From Dehalococcoidia bacterium (GTDB taxonomy: Bacteria; Chloroflexota; Dehalococcoidia; Lucifugimonadales; Lucifugimonadaceae): DNA of 64,000 nucleotides. Location of the stretch: NCBI GenBank assembly GCA_014239735.1, contig JAAZYI010000020.1, forward strand, positions 1-64,000, given 5' to 3'. The number at the start of each line of letters is the position of its first letter. Position 1 is the first letter of the stretch. The notes below the pieces were generated by a model. It worked only from the letters and a program-made list of their open reading frames with translations, was not told where the DNA came from and did not search any database. A program made the position numbers and the translations under genes. This document shows positions 53,285 to 62,007 of this stretch, one piece after another.

Positions 53285-54408
53285 CAGTTGTTACCTCCAT
53301 TTTCAGTCATATCAAAATCAAGTCCTAACTCAGAACAAATATTTTTAAACCAATTTATTACTTCAGGATGAAGAGGAATTCCAATATTTTTTCTCTCTGT
53401 TTCTGTTTCATATTCCATCAATCCCGCATATAAAACTCTTTCTTGCCCTTCTACTGGAGGCAGATCTTCTAATGCCTGTAAATATTCATCCATCATCTCT
53501 TTAAATTTCTGAACACTTGTAAATGCTTCAATTGAATATGCAGCAACAAAGTGATTTTGATGTGCTTTTATTGTTCTTAAAGGACCCGCAAGACTTCCAT
53601 TTAATATTGATCCTAATATATCAACCACCATTCCCAGAGAATAACCTTTATGAGATCCTAATTCTCGAGTTGCCCCAACCGGCGTCTGAAGAAGATTATT
53701 AACTTTGTCAGGATCTTCTTTAATATCAAGGGGAGTTTCCTCCATTATTGGATTACCTTTTTCATCAGTTATCCAGCCAGCTGCAAGTGGAACTCCTAAT
53801 CTTTGAGCAACACGGACTTTATTAGTAGCTATAGCACTAGTTGCTGCATCAAAAACAAAAGGCGCCTTATTTAATGCTGGCGCAGCCACAGCAATAGGAT
53901 TTGTTCCTAATCCTGCTTTGGCAGCATAAGTAGGCACAACATTAGTAGTAGATGATGTCATGCAGGTCCCTATCATATCGTGTTCTAGAGCCATCATTGC
54001 ATGATACCCAGCCATACCTAAATGCCTTCCATTGCCCATAGATACTAACCCCACACCTGTTTTTTTTGCCTTTTCAATTGCGATATCCATAGCTTGAGGA
54101 GCAACTACTAAGCCTAAACCTTCATCGCAATCTATAGTTGCACAAGATTCAGTTTCTCTTACTATTTTCCAATCAGGGTTAGCTTTTGCAGAACCTTCTG
54201 AGAGATAAAGAACATAGTTTCTAAGCATGTTTGAAACACCATGAGTGTCAACGCCCCTAATATCAGCAGACAATAATACATCTGTGGCTATTTTAGAATT
54301 TACTAAACTCATCCCACATTTCACAAATATTTGTTCTGCAGTTTTCCTTAGCTTCTCTGAATTTACCCTTATCTCATCTTCTTCAGGTACATGAAATCTT
54401 TCAAGCAT
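53284..54408 (-). CDS. Malate/L-lactate dehydrogenase family (Ldh2-type) oxidoreductase, copy A
   Basis: A 374-residue paralogue of the downstream gene. SADIRGVDTHGVSNMLRNY with the catalytic His, GLVSMGNGRHLGMAGYHAM, and LGTNPIAVAAPA are present, and both begin MLERFHVP. It abuts the HIBADH gene upstream (54409). The pair plus D-2-hydroxyacid dehydrogenase and HIBADH make a dehydrogenase operon. Substrate cannot be told from motifs. Confidence 0.88.
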   Translation of the reverse strand: MLERFHVPEEDEIRVNSEKLRKTAEQIFVKCGMSLVNSKIATDVLLSADIRGVDTHGVSNMLRNYVLYLSEGSAKANPDWKIVRETESCATIDCDEGLGLVVAPQAMDIAIEKAKKTGVGLVSMGNGRHLGMAGYHAMMALEHDMIGTCMTSSTTNVVPTYAAKAGLGTNPIAVAAPALNKAPFVFDAATSAIATNKVRVAQRLGVPLAAGWITDEKGNPIMEETPLDIKEDPDKVNNLLQTPVGATRELGSHKGYSLGMVVDILGSILNGSLAGPLRTIKAHQNHFVAAYSIEAFTSVQKFKEMMDEYLQALEDLPPVEGQERVLYAGLMEYETETERKNIGIPLHPEVINWFKNICSELGLDFDMTENGGNN

Positions 54409-55299
54409 TTATTTCTTCACTTCCACCACTGATTGATTTTCAACAAATTTTAATATTCCAGAATGATCATCTTTTCCATTGCCTTCAATTACCAATGCTT
54501 TTAATACTTGGTGTAGATTTGAGGTGACTTGAAGAGGTAATTGCAGCTCATTGGCTGTTTCCATTGCATTAGTAATATCTTTCAAATGCAATTCAATTCT
54601 AAACCCCGGATTAAAATTCCTTTCATACATCATTGGTGCTTTTGTATTCATAACATTGCTGCCTGCCAATCCGCCTTTAATTGCATTGAATACGGTTTCA
54701 GGATCTAGGCCCGCCTTGGTAGTTAGCGTAAGTGCTTCAGCAAGTATATGAATATTTGCTCCAACTATCATCTGATTTGCAAGCTTAGTAAAATTTCCTG
54801 CCCCAACTTCTCCGCATAGCACAGAAGAGGCCCCTAATACATCAAAAATAGGCTTGGCTCTCTCAAAATCTGTAGATGTCCCGCCTGTCATAATGGCTAA
54901 TGTGCCTTCTACTGCACCTGGTTCACCACCAGACACAGGAGCATCTAAAAATTTAACCCCTTTAGCTTCACATTGCCCTGATATTTTTTGAGACATTAGT
55001 GGAGAAATTGAGCTCATATCAATTATTAAGTCTCCGCTACTTGCTCCCTCAAGAGCACTATCTTTGCCAAGTACAGCCGCTTCAGATTGTGGTGAATTTT
55101 GTACCATTATTATTGTTATGTCGCTTTTTTCAGAAACTTCTTTAGGGCAACAAGCTTTAAAAGCACCTTGGCTAACAACTTTGTCTAAATTTGCTTCAAC
55201 TATGTCATATGCTGAAACTTCATATCCTGCATCTATCATGTTTTTAGCCATAGGGGCACCCATAATTCCTAGCCCAACAAAACCTATTTTCTCTCCCAT
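54409..55299 (-). CDS. 3-hydroxyisobutyrate dehydrogenase family protein
   Basis: A 296-residue beta-hydroxyacid dehydrogenase. FVGLGIMGAPMAKNM is the cofactor motif (about 6-20), LDAPVSGGEPGAVEGTLAIMTGG the substrate site with the SGG motif, and FTKLANQMIVG carries the catalytic Lys. Related enzymes are tartronate semialdehyde, sulfolactaldehyde and 3-hydroxyisobutyrate dehydrogenases. It heads the minus-strand operon; AAGGAG is 8 bp before ATG. Confidence 0.9.
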   Translation of the reverse strand: MGEKIGFVGLGIMGAPMAKNMIDAGYEVSAYDIVEANLDKVVSQGAFKACCPKEVSEKSDITIIMVQNSPQSEAAVLGKDSALEGASSGDLIIDMSSISPLMSQKISGQCEAKGVKFLDAPVSGGEPGAVEGTLAIMTGGTSTDFERAKPIFDVLGASSVLCGEVGAGNFTKLANQMIVGANIHILAEALTLTTKAGLDPETVFNAIKGGLAGSNVMNTKAPMMYERNFNPGFRIELHLKDITNAMETANELQLPLQVTSNLHQVLKALVIEGNGKDDHSGILKFVENQSVVEVKK

Positions 55300-55382
55300 A
55301 ATTTTCTCTCCTTAATGAAAAATTTATCTATTCGATTACTATATTTCATTTTTTGTTAGTTTTCTAGAAAAATAAAAATTAA

Positions 55383-56105
55383 TTAAGATTTCCAGAATTT
55401 TTCTTCAATGAAATTAAATTTATTTGAGTATTTTTCTGCAACATCTGTAACCATATCTGGGTGGCCACAAGCATATATAATAGTATTTTCTTTATCCGCT
55501 TTTTCAAGATTGTAAATTGAGTTAAATATCTCATTAACTCTGCCTGTTTTGCCTTTCCAATCTACATTATTAGGGTCATCAGGCCTACTACAAGTTGGGG
55601 TAAAATCTACCTTTTCGTTTTTCTGGCTAATCGATGTTAATTCATTGAGGTAACCAAATTCATCAATATAGCTAGCTCCTTCAAATATCCAAATATTGCA
55701 ATCTGTTTTTTTAAAATCTATTGACCTAATCATACTTACGAATGGAGCAACCCCAGTAACAGTAGAAACCATTATGTGATTTTTAAATTGAGATTGGAAT
55801 TTAAAAATCCCTTTTGGTTTTTTTCTTAATGTAATTTCGGACCCAACATTCAGTTCGTATAATAAGGGAGTTAAATTTCCTAGAGGTTCAGGGACTAGCT
55901 CAAGAAATAGTTCTATTAAATCTTCATCTGGAGATGACACAATTGAGTAAGGTCTTTCAATATTATTATACCCAACTGTGCAATATTGACCTGGGTCGAA
56001 ATTAAACTTCTCTTCAGGCTCTATCCAGATTTTCCATAGATCATTTGTTAGATCTTCTCTCTTTTTGATTATTCCTTTGGTAAACCTTTTATTTTTTTCT
56101 GTCAT
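55383..56105 (-). CDS. Ferredoxin/flavodoxin-NADP+ reductase (FNR/Fpr-type)
   Basis: A 240-residue flavoprotein. FDPGQYCTVGYNNIERPYSIVSSPDE binds FAD (RPYS-x-x-S motif near residue 54), VSTVTGVAPFVSMIRS is the NADP pyrophosphate site, and YACGHPDMV the nicotinamide region; EEKFW at the end is as in Fpr. It could supply electrons to IspG or to other Fe-S enzymes. It is divergent from malic enzyme, with which it shares a 78-bp intergenic region. Confidence 0.88.
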   Translation of the reverse strand: MTEKNKRFTKGIIKKREDLTNDLWKIWIEPEEKFNFDPGQYCTVGYNNIERPYSIVSSPDEDLIELFLELVPEPLGNLTPLLYELNVGSEITLRKKPKGIFKFQSQFKNHIMVSTVTGVAPFVSMIRSIDFKKTDCNIWIFEGASYIDEFGYLNELTSISQKNEKVDFTPTCSRPDDPNNVDWKGKTGRVNEIFNSIYNLEKADKENTIIYACGHPDMVTDVAEKYSNKFNFIEEKFWKS

Positions 56106-56183
56106 TTAAGTAGAAAAACTGAAATCAAATTTATAAAATGTTAGTATACCAACAATTATACAAACAATAAGGTAATTAATTTA

Positions 56184-57629
56184 ATGAGCAAAGGAAATCT
56201 TGGTGGTGCTAATAGCATTACTATAAGGCTTGAGTATAAAAACAAAAAAGGAATGCTTGCTGAAATTTTAAAAGTAGTCAGTAAAGTTGGCGGGGATATG
56301 GCAGGAATAGATGTTATATCTATAAAAGGGGAAGCAATTGTTAGAGATTTAACAATCAATGCATCAGATTCAGCACATGAAGAAAAAATTGTATCAGCCA
56401 TCAGAGACTATAAAGGCTTAAAAATTATAAACGTATCTGATCAAACTTTCCTTCTTCACTTGGGAGGAAAAATTGAATTAAGAAGCAAAGAAAAAATTCA
56501 AAATAGAGACCAAATGTCTAGAGCTTATACTCCGGGTGTCGGTAAAGTGTCTCAAAGAATCTTTGAGGATAAATCTTCTGTTTGGACGTTGACTGGTAAA
56601 GCTCACACTATAGCAATTATTACAGATGGATCTGCTGTATTAGGCCTAGGTGATATTGGACCTGAAGCAGCTTTGCCTGTTATGGAAGGCAAGGCAGTTA
56701 TTCTTAAAGAATTTGGAGGAGTAGATTCATGGCCTATTTGTTTAGATACTCAAGATGTAGGAGAGATAGTGAATATAGTTAAAGCCATATCTCCAGGGTT
56801 TGGAGGTATACATCTTGAAGACATTAGCGCTCCAAGATGTTTTGAAATTGAAAGGCTATTACAAGAAGAATTAGACATACCTGTATTTCATGATGATCAG
56901 CATGGAACTGCAATAGTTGTTTTGGCAGCTCTGATAAATTCTCTTAAAGTTTTAAGCAAGAATAAAGAAGATATTAAGGTGGTTATTTTAGGATTGGGAG
57001 CAGCAGGAGCAGCATGTGCAAAAATTTTAAAAGATTTTGGAATAAAGAATATTGTTGGTTTTAATAGTAAAGGGCTCTATAAAAGGATAGATGAATACGA
57101 CCATTCTTATTGGCTTGAAGAAAATCTTAATCCTTATAATGAAAAAGGAGACTTAACAGATTGCCTAAAAGGTGCTGATTTTTTCTTAGGACTAGCTGGT
57201 CCAGATTTAGTTACTAAAGATCAATTGAAAAATATGAACGACGAATCTATAGTTTTTGCTTTATCTAACCCTAATCCTGAGATCATGCCTCATGATGTTC
57301 CAAGCAATGTTTCTATTTTTGCAACAGGTAGGTCAGATTTTCCTAATCAGGTTAATAATTCCCTTGCATACCCTGGTTTTTTTAGAGGACTAGTAGAATC
57401 TAAAGCAGAAAAAATTACTAATGAGATGAAAGTTGAAGCAGCAAAAGCAATTTCTTCAGTAATAAATGAGGATAATCTTAGTGAGGATTTTATTATGCCC
57501 AGCATGTTTGATAGAAATGTAGTTAAGAGTGTTTCTGAAGCTGTAATTGGAGTTGCTTCAGAGCAAGGATTATCCAGAAGAAAAAATACCTCAAAATCAG
57601 GATATATTTCATTCAAAAAATTTCATTAG
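56184..57629 (+). CDS. NAD(P)-dependent malic enzyme with ACT domain
   Basis: A 481-residue decarboxylating malate dehydrogenase producing pyruvate and CO2. An N-terminal ACT domain (SITIRLEYKNKKGMLAEILKVV, residues 8-85) may sense an amino acid or other effector. The catalytic part has SRAYTPGVGKVSQ, GLGDIGPEAALPVMEGKAV, HLEDISAPRCF and FHDDQHGTAIV, which hold the metal- and malate-binding residues, and ILGLGAAGAACAK for NAD(P). Such ACT fusions are common in Chloroflexota, Firmicutes and archaea. Its stop is 1 bp before the DAO gene. Confidence 0.93.
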   Translation: MSKGNLGGANSITIRLEYKNKKGMLAEILKVVSKVGGDMAGIDVISIKGEAIVRDLTINASDSAHEEKIVSAIRDYKGLKIINVSDQTFLLHLGGKIELRSKEKIQNRDQMSRAYTPGVGKVSQRIFEDKSSVWTLTGKAHTIAIITDGSAVLGLGDIGPEAALPVMEGKAVILKEFGGVDSWPICLDTQDVGEIVNIVKAISPGFGGIHLEDISAPRCFEIERLLQEELDIPVFHDDQHGTAIVVLAALINSLKVLSKNKEDIKVVILGLGAAGAACAKILKDFGIKNIVGFNSKGLYKRIDEYDHSYWLEENLNPYNEKGDLTDCLKGADFFLGLAGPDLVTKDQLKNMNDESIVFALSNPNPEIMPHDVPSNVSIFATGRSDFPNQVNNSLAYPGFFRGLVESKAEKITNEMKVEAAKAISSVINEDNLSEDFIMPSMFDRNVVKSVSEAVIGVASEQGLSRRKNTSKSGYISFKKFH

Positions 57630-57630
57630 A

Positions 57631-58677
57631 ATGAAAGGATTCGACCTTATAATTATCGGTTCTGGAATAGTTGGGTCATCTTTAGCATATTATTCAGCAA
57701 AGAAAGAAAAAAAAGTATTAATTATTGAGAAAAACTTTTCAGGATTTAATTCTTCAGGTACGGCTCAGGGAGGGTTAGCTCCTTATTTAGGAGATGATCA
57801 AGAAATAAGAGATCTGCACATTGAATCATTTACTTTACATAAGAATCTTAAGGATAATATTTTAAATGAATCTAATATAAATCCTTTCTATTCATCAAAA
57901 AAATTGTTTCATATTATTTCTGGTAAAGATGAAATATTAAGATTAAGGAATGTTGTAAGTCATTATGATGATCCGAAAAATTTTGAGTTTATGAATGAAC
58001 AAGAAATTAGGCAGTTTGAACCTAAATTAAGGTCAGCAGAATTTGGTGCATTAGTAGTTAATGATTATATGGAAGTGGATTCATTTAATCTTACTAATTC
58101 TCTTAAAGAGGCATCAATTAATTTAGGAGCAGAATTTATGCATTATGATTTCGCTGCACAAAATATGCTAATCAATAATTCAAAATTTCAAGGAGTGAAT
58201 ATTGAAGAAGAAATCATTAATTCTAATAGAATAGCTTTTACATCTGGTCCTTGGACTAGAGTTATTTTAGAAGATTATATTGATATAGATGTTAAGCCTC
58301 AAAAAGGTCAAATGATAAAAGCAAGGACAACTGAAGAATTTGACAATTCATTTTCATGGGGCCGAGATTATGCTACAAAAAAAATTGATGGTTATATTTG
58401 GATTGGTACAACAGAAGAACGTGTAGATTTTCAAGAAGGAAGCACAGAAGAAGCTAAAGATCAGATTTTAAACTCTTTTAAAGTAACTTTCTCTGGTTTT
58501 TCTGATTTAGACATTAAAGAGCAAACAGCCTGCTTTAGGCCCTATACAAATAGAAATCAGCCAATATTGAAAAAGTCATCTGAGATTGAGGGTATTTATA
58601 TTGGGACAGGTGCTGGAAGAAATGGTATTAAGCTTGGTCCTGGGATGGGTAAAAGATTAAGTGATATGATTTTCTAA
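57631..58677 (+). CDS. FAD-dependent oxidoreductase (DAO family)
   Basis: A 348-residue flavoprotein of the D-amino-acid oxidase/glycine oxidase fold. FDLIIIGSGIVGSSLAYYSA holds the FAD glycine motif (about 4-23), IIEKNFSGFNSSGTAQGGLAPY the second FAD segment, and the end GTGAGRNGIKLGPGMGKRLSD is the third motif. ATG 57631 is used; an in-frame ATG at 57547 would run 83 bp into malic enzyme and add a tail with no homology to the family. The substrate is unknown, perhaps an amino acid or sarcosine. Confidence 0.87.
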   Translation: MKGFDLIIIGSGIVGSSLAYYSAKKEKKVLIIEKNFSGFNSSGTAQGGLAPYLGDDQEIRDLHIESFTLHKNLKDNILNESNINPFYSSKKLFHIISGKDEILRLRNVVSHYDDPKNFEFMNEQEIRQFEPKLRSAEFGALVVNDYMEVDSFNLTNSLKEASINLGAEFMHYDFAAQNMLINNSKFQGVNIEEEIINSNRIAFTSGPWTRVILEDYIDIDVKPQKGQMIKARTTEEFDNSFSWGRDYATKKIDGYIWIGTTEERVDFQEGSTEEAKDQILNSFKVTFSGFSDLDIKEQTACFRPYTNRNQPILKKSSEIEGIYIGTGAGRNGIKLGPGMGKRLSDMIF

Positions 58678-58722
58678 AATAATGTTGTTATATGTCTAAA
58701 AAGATGCTAATTTATAATTTTA

Positions 58723-59622
58723 GTGGACAATTTATTAAACATTGATCGATTAAATAAAACTCAAGTTGAGGAGTTAATGTATTTAGCCTCTTCTTTGAAA
58801 AGAGAATTTCCAAATACTAATCTAGATAATTCACTGAAAGAAAAGAATGTAATTTTTCTTTTTCTTGAACCTAGCACTAGAACCAAGACTTCTTTTAATT
58901 TCGCATGCTCAATATTAGGAGCAAATATTATAGATATTTCACCTATGTCTTCCTCAATAACTAAAGGAGAAACTTTTGAAAATACTATTAAAACTATAAG
59001 TTCTTATCCAGCAGATGCGTTAGTTCTTAGGAGTAATGAAAATCACCATATTGATATTGCAGAAAATATTCTTGATTTTCCAGTGATTAATGCTGGATCT
59101 GGGACTAAATCGCATCCTACTCAAGCTTTGACCGATTTAATGACATTAAAAGAGCAGGGACTTTCAATAGAAAAGTTAAAGATATCTATTGTAGGAGATA
59201 TAGAACATAGTAGAGTAGCAAGATCATTGATCGAAGGATTTAATTTATTTGGATCAAAAATAAATATTTGTGCCCCAGAATATTTTAAGCCTGCTGATTT
59301 AAGTAATATTTCTTATTTTGAAGATCTGTCTGAAGCTATAAAAGATGTAGATGTATTAATGGCTTTAAGGATACAAAAGGAAAGAATTAAAGAATCGGAA
59401 ATAAATTTTAATGAATATTCTGACAGGTACATGATAACGGAAAAAATAATGAAGGAATTTAATATCAATTACTTAATGCATCCTGGTCCGGTTAATGAAG
59501 GAATAGAAATTGCTAAAGGACTTCAAGATTCAGGCAAATCTCTTATTCTAGAGCAAGTAAAAAATGGAACTTGGATTAGGTGTGCTGTTCTTCTGAAAAT
59601 TTTATTAGATGGGAAATCATGA
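58723..59622 (+). CDS. pyrB: Aspartate carbamoyltransferase catalytic subunit
   Basis: Joins carbamoyl phosphate and aspartate in pyrimidine synthesis. The protein is 299 residues. FLFLEPSTRTKTSFNFA (carbamoyl-phosphate site), the SSSITKGE loop, GTKSHPTQALTDL and MHPGPVNEG (aspartate site) are complete. No regulatory subunit pyrI is nearby. Start is GTG. A TATAAT hexamer at 58713-58718 ends only 4 bp before the GTG and there is no ribosome site, so a leaderless or near-leaderless transcript is possible. Confidence 0.97.
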   Translation: MDNLLNIDRLNKTQVEELMYLASSLKREFPNTNLDNSLKEKNVIFLFLEPSTRTKTSFNFACSILGANIIDISPMSSSITKGETFENTIKTISSYPADALVLRSNENHHIDIAENILDFPVINAGSGTKSHPTQALTDLMTLKEQGLSIEKLKISIVGDIEHSRVARSLIEGFNLFGSKINICAPEYFKPADLSNISYFEDLSEAIKDVDVLMALRIQKERIKESEINFNEYSDRYMITEKIMKEFNINYLMHPGPVNEGIEIAKGLQDSGKSLILEQVKNGTWIRCAVLLKILLDGKS

Positions 59623-60935
59623 TAGTTATTAGAAATTGTGTGATTGTTGATCCTATTAAAGGCCCTAAATCTTTTAAAGAAGACATAATTATCGATAAAG
59701 ATAAGATCGTAGACATAATAAACTCTGACCCTTCAATCAACTACGAATGTGAAATAGATGCTGAGGGAAGGATGTTATTTCCTGGATTAATAGATATTCA
59801 TTCTCATTTTAGAGAGCCAGGTCAAACTTATAAAGAAAGTATAGAAACTGGGTCTAACGCAGCAGCAAAAGGAGGCTTTACTACTGTGGTGATAATGCCT
59901 AATACATTGCCTCCATTAGATTCAGTTTTAAATATTGCAAAAATTGAAAATAATATTAATACTTCGAAAATTAGAGTTTATCTAGCTCCTTCAATAACTA
60001 ATAAAAGAGGTGGATCAAAATTAGTAGATATTGATGCAATTTTGAGTAATTTTGAATCAATAGTTTTTGGATTTTCTGATGATGGTGACTTCGTTCAAAA
60101 TGGAAAAATTATAAAAGAAGGCCTTGTAAAACTTGATGGTAAATTTCCTATAATGGAGCATTGTGAAGATTTAAGCATTGAGTATAAAAATGGAACAATA
60201 AATTATGGCCAACTATCAAAGAAATATAATCAAATTGGTAGGCCTGTTAAGGCAGAACTAGATGCTGTAGTAAGAGATCTAAAGTTAGCTAAAGAATCAA
60301 ATGGTTGGATACATATACAGCATGTGTCTACTAAAGAAGCTATCAATCAAATAAGCAATGCCAAATCTAATGGCATTAATGTAACCACAGAAGTTACTCC
60401 TCACCATATTTTTTTGAATGAAAACGAATTTATTCATAATTTAGACCCTGCATTTAAAGTAAATCCTCCCTTAAGAACCGAAGAAGATGCGCAGTATTGT
60501 CTTGAAGCTCTAACAAATGGATTAATTGATGTTATTGCTACTGATCATGCACCACATTCTAGGGAAGATAAAATAGGAAAATTTATTGAATGTCAATCTG
60601 GAATTTCATGGCTAGAGAATGCTTTCGGATTAGTTTCTGAGAGGTTAGGTTATAAAATTGCATGCGAAAAAATGTCTTACAGCCCTGGCAAGTTTTTTAA
60701 GAAATTAGGTTTAAATATTGGGTTGATTCAGAAAGGATATCAGGCAGATTTCTTTATCATTGAGGATCGTAATTGGAATTTGGAAGCACAAAAAATAGAG
60801 TCAAAAAGTTCGAATTATATTTTTAAGCACGGGAATGGAGATTTGGTCAATTTAAAAGGTAAGCCAATTTTGACATTTTCTTCTGGGAAAGAAGTATACA
60901 ATTCGGGGGAGGTAAATTCAGGTAATAATGTTTAA
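59619..60935 (+). CDS. pyrC: Dihydroorotase (class I)
   Basis: Cyclises carbamoyl aspartate to dihydroorotate. It has 438 residues, the length of type I enzymes. PGLIDIHSHFREPGQTYKES holds the metal-binding HxH and substrate Arg, the barrel continues through HIQHVSTKEAI and EVTPHHIFLNEN, and VIATDHAPHSREDK carries the catalytic Asp. ATG 59619 overlaps the pyrB stop by four bases (ATGA), giving coupled translation in pyrB-pyrC-carA-carB. Confidence 0.95.
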   Translation: MIVIRNCVIVDPIKGPKSFKEDIIIDKDKIVDIINSDPSINYECEIDAEGRMLFPGLIDIHSHFREPGQTYKESIETGSNAAAKGGFTTVVIMPNTLPPLDSVLNIAKIENNINTSKIRVYLAPSITNKRGGSKLVDIDAILSNFESIVFGFSDDGDFVQNGKIIKEGLVKLDGKFPIMEHCEDLSIEYKNGTINYGQLSKKYNQIGRPVKAELDAVVRDLKLAKESNGWIHIQHVSTKEAINQISNAKSNGINVTTEVTPHHIFLNENEFIHNLDPAFKVNPPLRTEEDAQYCLEALTNGLIDVIATDHAPHSREDKIGKFIECQSGISWLENAFGLVSERLGYKIACEKMSYSPGKFFKKLGLNIGLIQKGYQADFFIIEDRNWNLEAQKIESKSSNYIFKHGNGDLVNLKGKPILTFSSGKEVYNSGEVNSGNNV

Positions 60936-62007
60936 AGAAAGATATTTAATTTTAAATGACGGCTCTTTATATCAAGGTTATGCCTTCGGGCATGATGGAG
61001 AGTCAATAGGTGAAGTAGTTTTCAACACTTCTATGACTGGCTATCAGGAAATGCTTACAGATCCTTCTTATGGAGGGCAAATATTGATTTCTACCTACCC
61101 CATGATTGGAAATTATTGGGTGCTGGAAGGCATAAACGAATCGTCTAATATTCAGGTTAAATCTTATGTAATACGTGATTTATGCGAAGAGCCTTTTCAT
61201 TACGGAAATAGGGAAACATTAGATAATTTTCTCTTGAAGAATAAGATTCCAGGAATTCATTCAATAGATACTAGGTCTCTAACTAGAAAGATTAGGAATT
61301 ATGGGGCAAAAATGGGAATCGTTACCAATAGTAATAATATTGAAGAAGCTTTAGATAAATTAAATAATTTTGGTAAATACGAAGATTATAATTATGTAGA
61401 AGAAGTGTCATCAAAGTCAGTATCCAAATTTGCTTCTAATTTAAAAAAGAATATTTCAATAGCTCTTATAGATTTTGGGGTTAAAAATAATATCATAAGA
61501 ATCTTGAATTCCAGAGGTTGCGATGTGACTGTTTATCCATGGGATTATGACTTCAAATCAATATCCAAATTAGATTATGATGGAGTAGTTTTGTCTCCAG
61601 GGCCAGGAGATCCTGATTCCATTTCAAATAAAATTCCTGATTTGAAAATTTTATCTGACAATATTCCTACTCTGGGCATATGTTTAGGCCATCAAATACT
61701 AGCTAAATTATATGGCGGAAAGACATTCAAGTTATTATTTGGGCACAGAGGAGGAAATCAACCAGTAAAAGATTTAGTTACAGGCAGGGTTTATCCTACT
61801 GCTCAGAATCACGGATTTGCAGTTAGTAAAGAGAGTTTTCCAAAAACCTTGGAAGTAACTCATCTAAATATTAATGACGATACTATTTCAGGTTTTAAGC
61901 ATAAATATAAACCAATTTTATCAATTCAATATCATTCTGAAGCATGCCCAGGACCAGTTGATTCAGAATATATTTTTGATGAATTTTTAAGGAATGTAAG
62001 CCAGTGA
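60928..62007 (+). CDS. carA: Carbamoyl-phosphate synthase small subunit
   Basis: Glutaminase subunit that feeds ammonia to CarB. In 359 residues, the N-terminal domain shows NTSMTGYQEMLTDPSYGGQI and IDTRSLTRKIRNYG. The class I amidotransferase domain shows SPGPGDPDS, GICLGHQILAKLYGGKT with the catalytic Cys and QYHSEACPGP with His-Glu. It overlaps pyrC by 8 bp and carB by 4 bp (GTGA), as in a tight operon. Confidence 0.97.
   Translation: MFKERYLILNDGSLYQGYAFGHDGESIGEVVFNTSMTGYQEMLTDPSYGGQILISTYPMIGNYWVLEGINESSNIQVKSYVIRDLCEEPFHYGNRETLDNFLLKNKIPGIHSIDTRSLTRKIRNYGAKMGIVTNSNNIEEALDKLNNFGKYEDYNYVEEVSSKSVSKFASNLKKNISIALIDFGVKNNIIRILNSRGCDVTVYPWDYDFKSISKLDYDGVVLSPGPGDPDSISNKIPDLKILSDNIPTLGICLGHQILAKLYGGKTFKLLFGHRGGNQPVKDLVTGRVYPTAQNHGFAVSKESFPKTLEVTHLNINDDTISGFKHKYKPILSIQYHSEACPGPVDSEYIFDEFLRNVSQ

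Noticed and set aside
55360..55371. 12-bp palindrome TTTTCTAGAAAA before the ferredoxin reductase stop
   Set aside because: It is AT-rich, lacks a loop and T run typical for a terminator, and is short enough to arise by chance in this genome.
57547..57630. N-terminal extension of the DAO-type oxidase from an ATG inside malic enzyme
   Set aside because: The extension is not family-like, and the FAD motif begins right after ATG 57631.
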